Shown: piece by piece, positions 36,885 through 45,494 of the stretch
Layout of the letters: the number at the start of each line of letters is the position of its first letter
Position numbering within the stretch: position 1 is the stretch's first letter
IMG/VR virus record: IMGVR_UViG_3300009419_000021
Coordinates: 1-59,345 of that record
DNA from: a virus
Reading direction: 5' to 3' (one strand)
DNA length: 59,345 nucleotides
Position numbers and translations under genes: made by a program
Notes under the pieces: generated by a model
What the model was told of the DNA's origin: nothing
The model's input: only the letters and a program-made list of their open reading frames with translations
The model's database searches: none

Positions 36885-37460
36885 ATGAATAGCGAAGAAA
36901 TTAAAAAAATGCAGAAAAAAATCGGTGTTGTTGCTGATGGATTCTGGGGTCCGAAATCGCAAGATGCTTGTAAAAAATATTTGCGTTCATTGATGCCTAA
37001 AAACAATCCATGGCCAAAAAGCGATCAAGCATCTCTAAGAAAATTTTACGGAAATCCAGGAGATGAATCAAATCTTGTAACGGTCACTTTACCATATCCT
37101 ATGTATTACGATGGCAAATTAGTCACCAAAACTCGCGTCAATAAAAAATGTGCTGATTCTTTATTGAGAATACTCACTAATATTAAAAATATAATCCCAA
37201 AATATCCTGATATTAAAAATGAAGCTGAAGATTATGGTGGCATTTACAATTTTCGTTTGAAGCGTGGTGGTTCTTCTTATTCCCTACATGCTTACGGTGC
37301 TGCCATCGATTTAGATGCTGATGAAAATACTTTCCGCGATAGTTGGCCGATGAAAGCGGATATGCCGCTGGAAATCATGGAAGAATTTGCAAAAGAAGGT
37401 TGGATATCTGCTGGTGCGTTTTGGGGATATGATGCTATGCATTTCCAGGGGACTCAATGA
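36885..37460 (+). CDS. Endolysin: M15 D,D- or L,D-peptidase with binding domain
   Basis: 191 aa from ATG 36885. Residues 1-35 (IKKMQKKIGVVADGFWGPKSQDACKKYL) look like a peptidoglycan-binding domain. The catalytic part has SLHAYGAAIDLDAD (the S-x-H-x2-G-x-A-x-D zinc site) and GYDAMHFQ (third ligand), as in M15 peptidases. It should cut peptide cross-links at lysis. No signal peptide, so it needs a holin. Confidence 0.85.
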   Translation: MNSEEIKKMQKKIGVVADGFWGPKSQDACKKYLRSLMPKNNPWPKSDQASLRKFYGNPGDESNLVTVTLPYPMYYDGKLVTKTRVNKKCADSLLRILTNIKNIIPKYPDIKNEAEDYGGIYNFRLKRGGSSYSLHAYGAAIDLDADENTFRDSWPMKADMPLEIMEEFAKEGWISAGAFWGYDAMHFQGTQ

Positions 37461-37463
37461 TAT

Positions 37464-38174
37464 TCATTTATCTTTGGGATACCAATTGATATCAGGACTT
37501 AACACACTATCAACTCGTAATCCTTCTGCGTATTCTTCATCCCACGCTTCTCTATTCATACAAGAATCATCGTCATCATGATCCCAATGATGAGGTGGTT
37601 TAAATTTACCTTCAACTGGAACAATCCACATGTAGAAAGGATTCACGCTCACTCTTTTAACTATTGCTGGTTCTCCATTGTATTCAATTTTTCTACCCTC
37701 GATTTCTTCTCGCCAAAATCTAGAATGAAAATTAATCGGTCCTTCTGTGAATTCGATTAGAGATGCTTTAGCTTTATGGTAAGCATAATCTTCCGATCCT
37801 CCAAATTCGAAAAAGGGGACACCGTTTCTACTAATCACAGTATTACAAGTAAATCTAACACTGGTTTCATCCCATTTGGTTTTAGTCCACGCCTTTTTTG
37901 TTTGTGAAATTTCCCAATTTGGAGCATTCCCCCTTACACCATAACAATTAATGACTTCGATATCTAAATCATCGGGAACGAAATAATCCTTTATTTTTTT
38001 GTAGCGTGGTTTAATTTCATAACAAGCATAATTCTCATTATTATAACCATCATATCTTACGATTTGATACGGTTTGTCATACAATTCAAAATCCCAATCG
38101 ATGTAGCTTGGATTTTTTTCCAATAGTTCTCTATAAGTCATGAATGAACTTACTACGGAAGTATCATTTGTCAA
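37464..38174 (-). CDS. Hypothetical protein
   Basis: 236 aa. DWDFELYDKPYQIVRYDGYN, FEFGGSEDYAYHKAKASLIE, HHWDHDDDDSCMN. Not recognised. GATAAATAATTGACAA before the ATG is a late-type box with longer spacing; ATG 38141 is an alternative start. Confidence 0.65.
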   Translation of the reverse strand: MTNDTSVVSSFMTYRELLEKNPSYIDWDFELYDKPYQIVRYDGYNNENYACYEIKPRYKKIKDYFVPDDLDIEVINCYGVRGNAPNWEISQTKKAWTKTKWDETSVRFTCNTVISRNGVPFFEFGGSEDYAYHKAKASLIEFTEGPINFHSRFWREEIEGRKIEYNGEPAIVKRVSVNPFYMWIVPVEGKFKPPHHWDHDDDDSCMNREAWDEEYAEGLRVDSVLSPDINWYPKDK

Positions 38175-38216
38175 TTATTTATCATCAATCACCATTGGTG
38201 CTAAATTATAAAAAAT

Positions 38217-38255
38217 ACCCGCCAAAGTGTGCTTACAAGTAGAGGCATGGCGGGT
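38217..38255 (-). terminator. 8-bp inverted repeat downstream of gene 38264-38581
   Basis: ACCCGCCA (38217-38224) pairs with TGGCGGGT (38248-38255). There is no strong T run, so it may stabilise the RNA 3' end more than terminate. Confidence 0.45.
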
Positions 38256-38263
38256 CTGCTAAA

Positions 38264-38581
38264 TTATTTAGTTGGGTTTAATCTTTCCTTTAATTTTGCA
38301 AATGCGTTTCTTATGGCATTATCAATATTATCGGAATTTCCCGTGCATTCATCTTCAACATCTTGGATGATTTTTAAAATTCCTTCCAATTCTTCTTCTT
38401 GTTCACCATAAACGTGGGAAGTCACCATTGGAGGTGCTATTCCAATTATTTGTTTATTATAAGATAATTTATTACCAGCTTCTTGGGGGACTTCTTGCTT
38501 CGGAACTCTTTGAGGTGGATTGAAACCACTTTGATATTCCAGAATCAAATCAGCATAGACTTGTTGTAAAAATTTATCCAT
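38264..38581 (-). CDS. Hypothetical protein
   Basis: 105 aa from ATG 38581 (MDKFLQQVYADLILEYQSGF), directly after ATTAAATAATATC. A longer in-frame start at 38614 lies upstream of that box and is less likely. The middle is proline- and glutamate-rich, and the C-terminus helical (NIDNAIRNAFAKLKERL). Confidence 0.65.
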   Translation of the reverse strand: MDKFLQQVYADLILEYQSGFNPPQRVPKQEVPQEAGNKLSYNKQIIGIAPPMVTSHVYGEQEEELEGILKIIQDVEDECTGNSDNIDNAIRNAFAKLKERLNPTK

Positions 38582-38629
38582 GATATTATTTAATTTGATA
38601 ACATAGATTTCCATGTTAAATAATGATAT
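38582..38629. promoter_or_regulatory. Divergent late-type boxes
   Basis: Minus strand ATTAAATAATATC abuts ATG 38581. Plus strand GTTAAATAATGATAT abuts ATG 38630. The two boxes stand back to back within 48 bases. Confidence 0.6.
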
Positions 38630-39268
38630 ATGAAAAGATGGGGATATCGAAACGAGGAGGAGAAAGAGGAAAACAACTCAAATATACCGAATATCATCAT
38701 AACATCTGCGAATGAAGAGCAAACCGTTGTTAATAGTGGTATTCGAGTCATTAATAATAAAATTTTGTTTTATGCTGATATTGATGAAGGGTCTGTTTTG
38801 GAATTGAACCGTGTTTTGCTTGAACTGGATTGTAAATTACAGAGCATTAAAAGCTTTGATGATAATTATGAACCTATTATCCATCTCCACCTTAATACCT
38901 TTGGAGGTGTTATTTTTGCAGCATTTTCTACTGTCGATACAATCCGTAGATTGAAATCCAAAGTCTATACGTATGTTGATGGTAACACCGCATCTGCTGG
39001 AACTCTGATTAGTCTGAGTGGTTCTAAAAGATATATGGGACAACATGCTCATTTCCTCATTCACCAATTAAGTTCTGGTGTCTATGGTAAGTTTTCGGAA
39101 ATGGAGGATGAAATCGCCACATGTACCAAATTGATGAAGGTTCTGAAAGATTTTTATAAAAAACACACCAAAGTTCCAATGAAAAAATTGGATGAGCTTA
39201 TGAAGCGAGATATTTGGTTGGATGCTCAAGAATGTCTTGATTATGGAATCATCGATGAAATTCTCTAA
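38630..39268 (+). CDS. ClpP-like serine protease
   Basis: 212 aa. ClpP fold with LNTFGGVIFAAFSTVDTIRR, the nucleophile region DGNTASAGTLISLSG (Ser), the AHFLIHQLSSG histidine, and a likely Asp in KRDIWLDAQECLDYGIIDEI. N-terminal 40 residues are polar and not part of the fold. ClpP-like proteases occur in several phages and may act in head maturation or host proteolysis. Confidence 0.85.
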   Translation: MKRWGYRNEEEKEENNSNIPNIIITSANEEQTVVNSGIRVINNKILFYADIDEGSVLELNRVLLELDCKLQSIKSFDDNYEPIIHLHLNTFGGVIFAAFSTVDTIRRLKSKVYTYVDGNTASAGTLISLSGSKRYMGQHAHFLIHQLSSGVYGKFSEMEDEIATCTKLMKVLKDFYKKHTKVPMKKLDELMKRDIWLDAQECLDYGIIDEIL

Positions 39269-39372
39269 AAAAGGGGGTTGATTTTTTATCGGCTCGTGGC
39301 ATATTTAGCGAAACGAACGATAAAAAAATAAAAGAAAAACGAGGAAAAGTAGAGGATAAGTAATAGACGATT

Positions 39373-40347
39373 ATGAGCATTTTTGACGAGCAAGTTAGTA
39401 GAAAACCGAACAAATATCCATGGACAACACAATTTATTGAGGCTATGCATCAAGGATTTTGGACTGATAAGGAATTTAGTTTTAAAGCAGATTACCATCA
39501 ATTCAAAACGATTTTGGATGATAAAGAACGAGAAATTATTGTCCGCACACTGTCGGCAATCGGACAGATTGAAGTAGCAGTGAAAACATTCTGGTCAAAG
39601 CTTGGGGAAAATCTTCCCCATCCATCTTTGTCTGATTTGGGATTTGTCATGGCAAATGTTGAAGTGATCCACAATAATGCCTATGAGCGTCTTTTGGATG
39701 AACTCAACATGGAAGATATTTTTGAAGAAAACCTTAAACTTGAATGGATTCAAGGTCGTGTGAAGTATCTCAAGAAATATACGCATCGTTTTTATAAAGA
39801 TTCCAAGAAACAATATCTTTATGCTTTGATTCTTTTCACTTTATTTGTCGAGAATGTTTCCCTGTTTAGCCAATTTTATGTGATCAATTGGTTTGCTAAA
39901 AATAAAAATGTTCTCAAAGACACTGATCAACAAGTCCGTTATACACGGAATGAAGAAGCAATTCATGCAATGGTCGGTATGAAAATTATCGATACAATTC
40001 GCGAAGAGCATCCAGAATTATTTGACAAAGAGCTAGAAGAGCGTATACTACACGAAGCAGAACAAGCTTTCATTGCTGAAAGTAAGATCATTGACTGGAT
40101 GGTTAATGGTATTGAAGAAAAAGGTCTGTCAGCACCAATTTTGAAAGAATTTATCAAGAACAGAATAAATGAATCTTTGGTTGGAATTGGATTCCCTAAA
40201 GTATTTGAAATTGATACTGATCTTCTCGATGAGACATTTTGGTTCGATGAGCAAGTTCTCGCTCCAAACATGACAGACTTTTTCCACTCAAGACCTGTTG
40301 AATACGCTAAAAACACACAATCTTACGACGAAGACGATTTATTTTAA
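39373..40347 (+). CDS. nrdB: Ribonucleotide reductase class Ia small subunit
   Basis: 324 aa. Di-iron and radical residues are in place: the E-x2-H and tyrosine of NVEVIHNNAYERLL (Y seven residues after E), a glutamate in LFVENVSLFSQF, and RNEEAIHAM (E-x2-H). The acidic C-terminus (SYDEDDLF) would dock the large subunit. Preceded by an 80-base A/G-rich stretch without a gene. Confidence 0.95.
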   Translation: MSIFDEQVSRKPNKYPWTTQFIEAMHQGFWTDKEFSFKADYHQFKTILDDKEREIIVRTLSAIGQIEVAVKTFWSKLGENLPHPSLSDLGFVMANVEVIHNNAYERLLDELNMEDIFEENLKLEWIQGRVKYLKKYTHRFYKDSKKQYLYALILFTLFVENVSLFSQFYVINWFAKNKNVLKDTDQQVRYTRNEEAIHAMVGMKIIDTIREEHPELFDKELEERILHEAEQAFIAESKIIDWMVNGIEEKGLSAPILKEFIKNRINESLVGIGFPKVFEIDTDLLDETFWFDEQVLAPNMTDFFHSRPVEYAKNTQSYDEDDLF

Positions 40348-40350
40348 TAT

Positions 40351-42003
40351 ATGACAAGAGAAAAATACTACTGGTTAAACGAGGATTCCATTAAATTCTT
40401 GGAACAAGGTTATCTCCGCGAGGGACAATCTCCATTTGAGAGAATTCAAGAAATTGCTAATACTGCACAAAAAATACTCGGTATTGACGGGTTCGCTGAT
40501 AAATTTATTGATTACATGTCTCGTGGCTTTTATAGCCTTTCTACCCCTGTATGGATGAATTTTGGTAACGAAAGAGGTAATCCTATTTCTTGTTTCAATT
40601 CTCATATTGGTGATAGTGTTGAAGATTTCCTAATTAAACAAGCTGAAGTGGGAATGATGACTAAAGTTGGCGGTGGAACGTCTGGATATTTTGGAGACAT
40701 TCGCCCAAGAGGATCTAAAATTTCTACTGGTGGCGTTGCAGAGGGTTCAATTCGATGCATGGAACTATTTGATAATGTGGCTAAGATCATTAGCCAAGGG
40801 AGCGCACGTAGAGGCAGTTTTGCGGCATACTTGCCGATTGACCATGGAGACTTCGATGAGTTGATGAAGATTCGCTCTGAGGGGCATTCTATTCAAGAGA
40901 TGTCTATTGGTGTTACGATTCCAGAAGGATGGATGCAATCCATGGTTGATGGTGATAAAGAGAAAAGACGCAGATGGGCTTCAGTAATTAAGAAACGTTC
41001 TGAGACTGGTTATCCTTATGTGTTCTTCACTGATAATGCCAATAATCAAGCTCCACAGGTTTACAAAGATAAAAAATATAAAATCAATGCAAGTAACCTT
41101 TGTTCAGAGATTTTTCTACCATCGACTAAAGACGAATCTTTTGTTTGTTGCCTTTCCTCTTTGAATTTGCTGTGGTGGGATGAAATTGAAAAGACAGATG
41201 CTGTTGAAACAATGGTGATGTTTTTGGATGCCGTTATGACGGAATTCATCGAAAAAACAAAAGGCAATCGCTTGATGGAAGCTGCTCATAATTTCGCTAA
41301 GAATCATCGTGCATTGGGCATGGGTGTTTTGGGTTATCATAGCTATCTTCAATCTAAAATGATTGCATGGGAAAGTATGGACGCTCATTTCGAGAATATC
41401 GACATCTTCCACAAAATCCGCTTACGTGCTGATGAAGCAACGAAAGAACTCGCTACGATGTTTGGTGAGCCTGAAGTATTGAAAGGTTATGGTCGTCGTA
41501 ATACAACGACTATCGCTATTGCTCCTACTACAAGCTCCAGCTTTATTCTTGGTCAAGTGAGTCCTAGCATTGAACCTCTTAACAGTAATTACTTCGTCAA
41601 GAATCTTGCCAAAGGTCAATTCACTTATCGCAATCCAAAACTCGAAGAATTATTGAAATCTAAAGGTAAAGATGATAAAGAAATTTGGAAGAGTATTTTG
41701 ATTCATGGTGGTAGCGTTCAACATCTCGACTTCCTCACAGAACATGAAAAGGATGTTTTCAAAACATTTGCAGAACTTTCCCAGAAAGAAGTTGTAACCC
41801 ATGCTGCTCAAAGACAACCACATATCGATCAAGGGCAATCTCTCAATTTGATGATTCCTGCTGGCACAAAACCAAAAGAAATTAATGAATTGATGATCTT
41901 CGCATGGGAGCAAGGAATCAAATCTTTGTATTACCAACGTTCATCAAATCCTTCACAGGAATTATCTAGATCGATTATGACATGTAAATCTTGCGAGGGT
42001 TAA
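40351..42003 (+). CDS. nrdA: Ribonucleotide reductase class I large subunit, short form
   Basis: 550 aa against about 760 for host enzymes; the N-terminal ATP cone is absent, so the usual dATP feedback site is missing. The catalytic residues are seen: the cysteine of NPISCFN, N-x-C-x-E in SNLCSEI, a partner cysteine in VCCLSSLNL, the tyrosine pair in SLYYQRS, and a C-terminal CKSCEG for re-reduction. 3 bases after nrdB. Confidence 0.95.
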   Translation: MTREKYYWLNEDSIKFLEQGYLREGQSPFERIQEIANTAQKILGIDGFADKFIDYMSRGFYSLSTPVWMNFGNERGNPISCFNSHIGDSVEDFLIKQAEVGMMTKVGGGTSGYFGDIRPRGSKISTGGVAEGSIRCMELFDNVAKIISQGSARRGSFAAYLPIDHGDFDELMKIRSEGHSIQEMSIGVTIPEGWMQSMVDGDKEKRRRWASVIKKRSETGYPYVFFTDNANNQAPQVYKDKKYKINASNLCSEIFLPSTKDESFVCCLSSLNLLWWDEIEKTDAVETMVMFLDAVMTEFIEKTKGNRLMEAAHNFAKNHRALGMGVLGYHSYLQSKMIAWESMDAHFENIDIFHKIRLRADEATKELATMFGEPEVLKGYGRRNTTTIAIAPTTSSSFILGQVSPSIEPLNSNYFVKNLAKGQFTYRNPKLEELLKSKGKDDKEIWKSILIHGGSVQHLDFLTEHEKDVFKTFAELSQKEVVTHAAQRQPHIDQGQSLNLMIPAGTKPKEINELMIFAWEQGIKSLYYQRSSNPSQELSRSIMTCKSCEG

Positions 42004-43593
42004 TTAACCCTTGACAGGTGTTTTCTTCTCATGTAATTGCGCATAGGACTGAGCAACAGTGTTATGCGCATTTATTTTATTTTTATGAGCATCTTTACGA
42101 ACGTCTTCGTTTGATTCCATGAGTTTAAGAGGAATATTATTGAAATGGTGACTATGTGGATAAGTCACGATCAAATCATGAGTTGCTTTAGCATAGACTG
42201 GATAAAATTCTCCAGCGATGTTACATTCACCGATTACCAATTGTCTGTCTTGATCGATAGCAAATTTACCAAACACTACTGTATTTTCAGTTTGCTGCAC
42301 TTCTAATGGCGCAGTAACGTGTTGAAGGTATGTTTCACCCTCTACTGCCAACCCACCCCCTACAATTAAATTATTTTTAATTCCCATGGAAGATTCGACA
42401 TACACTTGTCTATTTGTCCGAAGAATGATTGTCTTGAGGGATTGTATCTCGACATTACTCTCCGATGCAAGATGAACACCATGGGAAGCATTCAAATTAA
42501 TTTGTTTGAAACCACCTCGTAAAACAGTTCCTCCCATTTCAAAAGAACCAGTGGTTTTCATAGAAATACCACCAGAACCCACGATTCTATTGAAAGAATT
42601 TCCGACAATTACGTGATCCTTACCACAAGGAAAATTAGAAGAATTATCAACTTCTTCGACTAGAGGAACATAATCATGATTTTTATAAATCCCTTTATCG
42701 GATACTAACATTTCAAATGGTTGACTTCTACCCTTTTCATCAATACGAACTGATGGGAAATCATTGAAGACTGCTCCAATTGTTTCAAATTTATTTCTTT
42801 TGGTGATAAGATGTTCATCCCCACCATCACCCATTTTTTCTTCAATCTTGGTTAATTGTTCCTGAGCATCTAAAAATTGTTTATCGATGTCCAATGCATC
42901 TTGATCTTTATCCCATTCGCCATTTTCCGTTGCAGCAGATTTGGAAGCACCAAATTCTAAAACACCTGGAGCTTGAGATCCAGCACCACCAGCACTCTTT
43001 TCGATATTTTCAAGAGTAATTGATTCTTCTTTTGCTGATTTTCCACTTCGCTCAGTAACAGGAACATACGTAGCCACTTCATCAAATTTTGATGTTCTAT
43101 AAGGTGTTTTGGTATATCCTTTGAATTTATTCTCTACTACAAATACCTTGGAACCGATGACAGGGTTATCATCGCGACTTCCCGATGGAGAATTGGACAC
43201 ACCATTAGGCAATGATAAACCACCTCTTTTTATTTTAAATTTTGAATTGTTATCAGCAATAGGTTTAACCAAATCTTTCCACTCTTGGAATGCTTGAATT
43301 TCTGATTCATCTATAAATCCTTTGTAATTATAAACCGTGCCACCAACTCTTTCATTTTTTCCACCTACTACGAATTCACTGGAATCTCCTTTTATGGTAT
43401 CAAATTTATCATTCAATACTAAAGTTTGTTTATTATTTGTCGCAAATTCAGAATTCGATACATTGTTCAGCAGAATATTACTACCCGATCTTTGAGAAAT
43501 ATGTAGAGATTCATTATCAGTTGTATTGTTGATAACAATCGCTCCACCTCTTTGGTTTAATACTGTGCGGTTTCTATATTTCTTTTTAGACAT
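42004..43593 (-). CDS. gp5-like baseplate spike, beta-helix part
   Basis: 529 aa. The final third has the repetitive short strands of a spike needle: GNSFNRIVGSGGISMKTTG, HGVHLASESNVEIQSLKTII, then PHSHHFNNIPLKL. This is like the C-terminal beta helix of T4 gp5 or VgrG. No lysozyme domain is seen in either part. It starts 2 bases after the previous gene, so the spike is probably made as two chains. Confidence 0.7.
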   Translation of the reverse strand: MSKKKYRNRTVLNQRGGAIVINNTTDNESLHISQRSGSNILLNNVSNSEFATNNKQTLVLNDKFDTIKGDSSEFVVGGKNERVGGTVYNYKGFIDESEIQAFQEWKDLVKPIADNNSKFKIKRGGLSLPNGVSNSPSGSRDDNPVIGSKVFVVENKFKGYTKTPYRTSKFDEVATYVPVTERSGKSAKEESITLENIEKSAGGAGSQAPGVLEFGASKSAATENGEWDKDQDALDIDKQFLDAQEQLTKIEEKMGDGGDEHLITKRNKFETIGAVFNDFPSVRIDEKGRSQPFEMLVSDKGIYKNHDYVPLVEEVDNSSNFPCGKDHVIVGNSFNRIVGSGGISMKTTGSFEMGGTVLRGGFKQINLNASHGVHLASESNVEIQSLKTIILRTNRQVYVESSMGIKNNLIVGGGLAVEGETYLQHVTAPLEVQQTENTVVFGKFAIDQDRQLVIGECNIAGEFYPVYAKATHDLIVTYPHSHHFNNIPLKLMESNEDVRKDAHKNKINAHNTVAQSYAQLHEKKTPVKG

Positions 43594-43595
43594 AA

Positions 43596-44321
43596 TTAAT
43601 TTTCAAAATCGGAAGGGTAGTAAGGGGAGATGTTGGATTCGTTATCGGTTCTATTGATAAGTGTAAGGCTTCTATAATCTTGAATAACTCCGAAATAAAC
43701 GGGGAAATTCAAATCACCCATATAATGGAAAACCCATACTTTAGAACCAACTTCAGGAACGCCCATTAGTCCTTTTGTTTTATTACTAAATTTTTGTGAT
43801 TTGTAACCAAATGAATATGTATTACACTTCACAGAAAATACATCAATTGGTTTGTTGAAAGCGTCTCCCATGATAGTATCTTTGTTTTCATAGATAAATG
43901 CTGGTGAGAATGATCCTGTTTGTAATGTTGGGGGTTCTTCATCATTCACTTGAAATCCTTCTTCATAATTACAATCAGAAATAGTTGAAATACTATCTTC
44001 GTCGTTTTGGTAATATCGAGCATTTCCCGATTCACCGATTATTGGATAACATGGTTCTGCCCATGGGATAGTATTGGCTATTTCTTTGAATATTGCAATG
44101 TCATTCCAATTATCAGTTGGATTATTGACACCTGCAATTTTAACATTGATCTCATCGTATTCTTCAAACCAATTATCAAAAGGTTGGTTGGATAATTCGG
44201 GAATATAAATTTTTACTCTATTCAATTTCAAAGGGTCATCGTTCTTTACGACAATACCACTATAAAATGATTCATCAGTTCTTTTAGATTCTACACCAGA
44301 ACCACTACCCCTATTAAACAT
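43596..44321 (-). CDS. gp5-like baseplate hub N-terminal OB-fold protein
   Basis: 241 aa. YSGIVVKNDDPLKLNRVKIYIP matches the opening of the OB-fold in T4 gp5 (G-x-VED-x-x-DP-KLGR-V). Later GVPEVGSKVWVFHYMGDLNFPVYFG continues the OB fold. Late-type box TTAAATAATAAT before the ATG. Confidence 0.75.
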   Translation of the reverse strand: MFNRGSGSGVESKRTDESFYSGIVVKNDDPLKLNRVKIYIPELSNQPFDNWFEEYDEINVKIAGVNNPTDNWNDIAIFKEIANTIPWAEPCYPIIGESGNARYYQNDEDSISTISDCNYEEGFQVNDEEPPTLQTGSFSPAFIYENKDTIMGDAFNKPIDVFSVKCNTYSFGYKSQKFSNKTKGLMGVPEVGSKVWVFHYMGDLNFPVYFGVIQDYRSLTLINRTDNESNISPYYPSDFEN

Positions 44322-44337
44322 ATTATTATTTAAGAGA

Positions 44338-44364
44338 AAAGCACACGAATCAACCGTGTGCTTT
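44338..44364 (-). terminator. Terminator-like hairpin
   Basis: AAAGCACACG (44338-44347) pairs with CGTGTGCTTT (44355-44364), a 10-bp stem after the gene ending at 44397 on the minus strand. Confidence 0.65.
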
Positions 44365-44396
44365 CATATATAAATAAAGAATAAGAGTGCTTATTA

Positions 44397-44849
44397 TTAA
44401 TATCCTAACAATCTCTTTCTACGAGTATCAGGAGTAGATACAGAGAATGTTTCAGAGAATGATGCTGTTGGAACATTTGTAACGGTACTCAAGAACGTGA
44501 ACACAGAATATGAATTATCAGTATTCACGATAGCCATTTGAGTATTGTGAAGCGATGCTGGAATATTAAATCTCGAACCGAGAACATTCACTGTGACATT
44601 TGGATAAGCAGCAAGTGAGAATGCAGATGCAGTGTTAATGGTAGAACCTACTGAAAATTCAACAGGATCGAATGCAATACCCACATCAGTAGTGGACAGA
44701 GAAACCACACCTAATTGTCTAGTGGCGACGACCACATTAGCACCAGAGAGGAATGTAACACCTGTTGCAGAGAGTATTGTGTTGGTAAGATTAGGATTAC
44801 CAGTTTTTGCAGCGGACAGAAGGTTTTGTTGGAACGTAAAAATGCTCAT
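44397..44849 (-). CDS. Putative structural protein
   Basis: 150 aa from ATG 44849 (MSIFTFQQNLLSAAKTGNPN), which directly follows GCTAAATAATAAC. Beta-rich and low in charge (FLSGANVVVATRQLGVVSLS, PNVTVNVLGSRFNIPASLHN). It may be a capsid decoration or tail protein; not recognised. Confidence 0.55.
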   Translation of the reverse strand: MSIFTFQQNLLSAAKTGNPNLTNTILSATGVTFLSGANVVVATRQLGVVSLSTTDVGIAFDPVEFSVGSTINTASAFSLAAYPNVTVNVLGSRFNIPASLHNTQMAIVNTDNSYSVFTFLSTVTNVPTASFSETFSVSTPDTRRKRLLGY

Positions 44850-44877
44850 GTTATTATTTAGCAAAATTGATCAAATT

Positions 44878-45402
44878 TTAGAAATTACGTTGAAGATGGA
44901 TTTCCGTTTCATCACCATTTTTCTGTTCATCAGATATTTCAAAATTTTCAATTCGGGGAACTAGATATTTTTTATAAAGAGATGTTCGGTTATTACCTTT
45001 AGATGAAAAGGTTAAATTTTGAACTTCATAATTATCTCCATCATATTCCACGAAATAATTTGTAATTTCAATTACTGTAGCGAATACGCGAAATGCATTA
45101 CCTGTTCCCGTTTTTTCAATATTTGTCTCGTAGCCACCATCTCCTTTATCTTTTTCAACAACCCCGAATGCAATTTCCCAGTATTTGTCATTGTATCTGT
45201 TTTGCTTTGCATACCAAATGTATGGAACACCTTCATCTGTTTTGAAATGTATTATTTGAGTTGGTGTAAGAACATCTTTGGGATATTCATCTCCACTATC
45301 ATCCCAATCATCTACGACTTCTTCGGTTTTGAACGTATTCTTCCAAGGGTATGGATTATCAAGACTTTCGTGGATTTGGAAAAATTGATTGAATAATTGC
45401 AT
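44878..45402 (-). CDS. Hypothetical protein with capsid-targeting-like N-terminus
   Basis: 174 aa. MQLFNQFFQIHESLDNPYPW is another M-x2-F-x2-FF start. The C-terminal part (GTGNAFRVFATVIEITNYFV, YEVQNLTFSSKGNNRTSLYKKYLVPRI) resembles a domain in unassigned proteins of T4-like marine phages. Late box TTAAATAATATCA. Confidence 0.65.
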   Translation of the reverse strand: MQLFNQFFQIHESLDNPYPWKNTFKTEEVVDDWDDSGDEYPKDVLTPTQIIHFKTDEGVPYIWYAKQNRYNDKYWEIAFGVVEKDKGDGGYETNIEKTGTGNAFRVFATVIEITNYFVEYDGDNYEVQNLTFSSKGNNRTSLYKKYLVPRIENFEISDEQKNGDETEIHLQRNF

Positions 45403-45428
45403 TGATATTATTTAACGTATAAACGAGG

Positions 45429-45458
45429 AAACCCGATGCTCTTCGGTGCATCGGGTTT
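45429..45458 (-). terminator. Terminator downstream of the capsid gene
   Basis: AAACCCGATGC (45429-45439) pairs with GCATCGGGTTT (45448-45458), an 11-bp stem with a small loop. It could work in both directions. Confidence 0.75.
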
Positions 45459-45494
45459 CATAAATTTGATTAGCGTGTCTGCTAAGAGTTAGAC

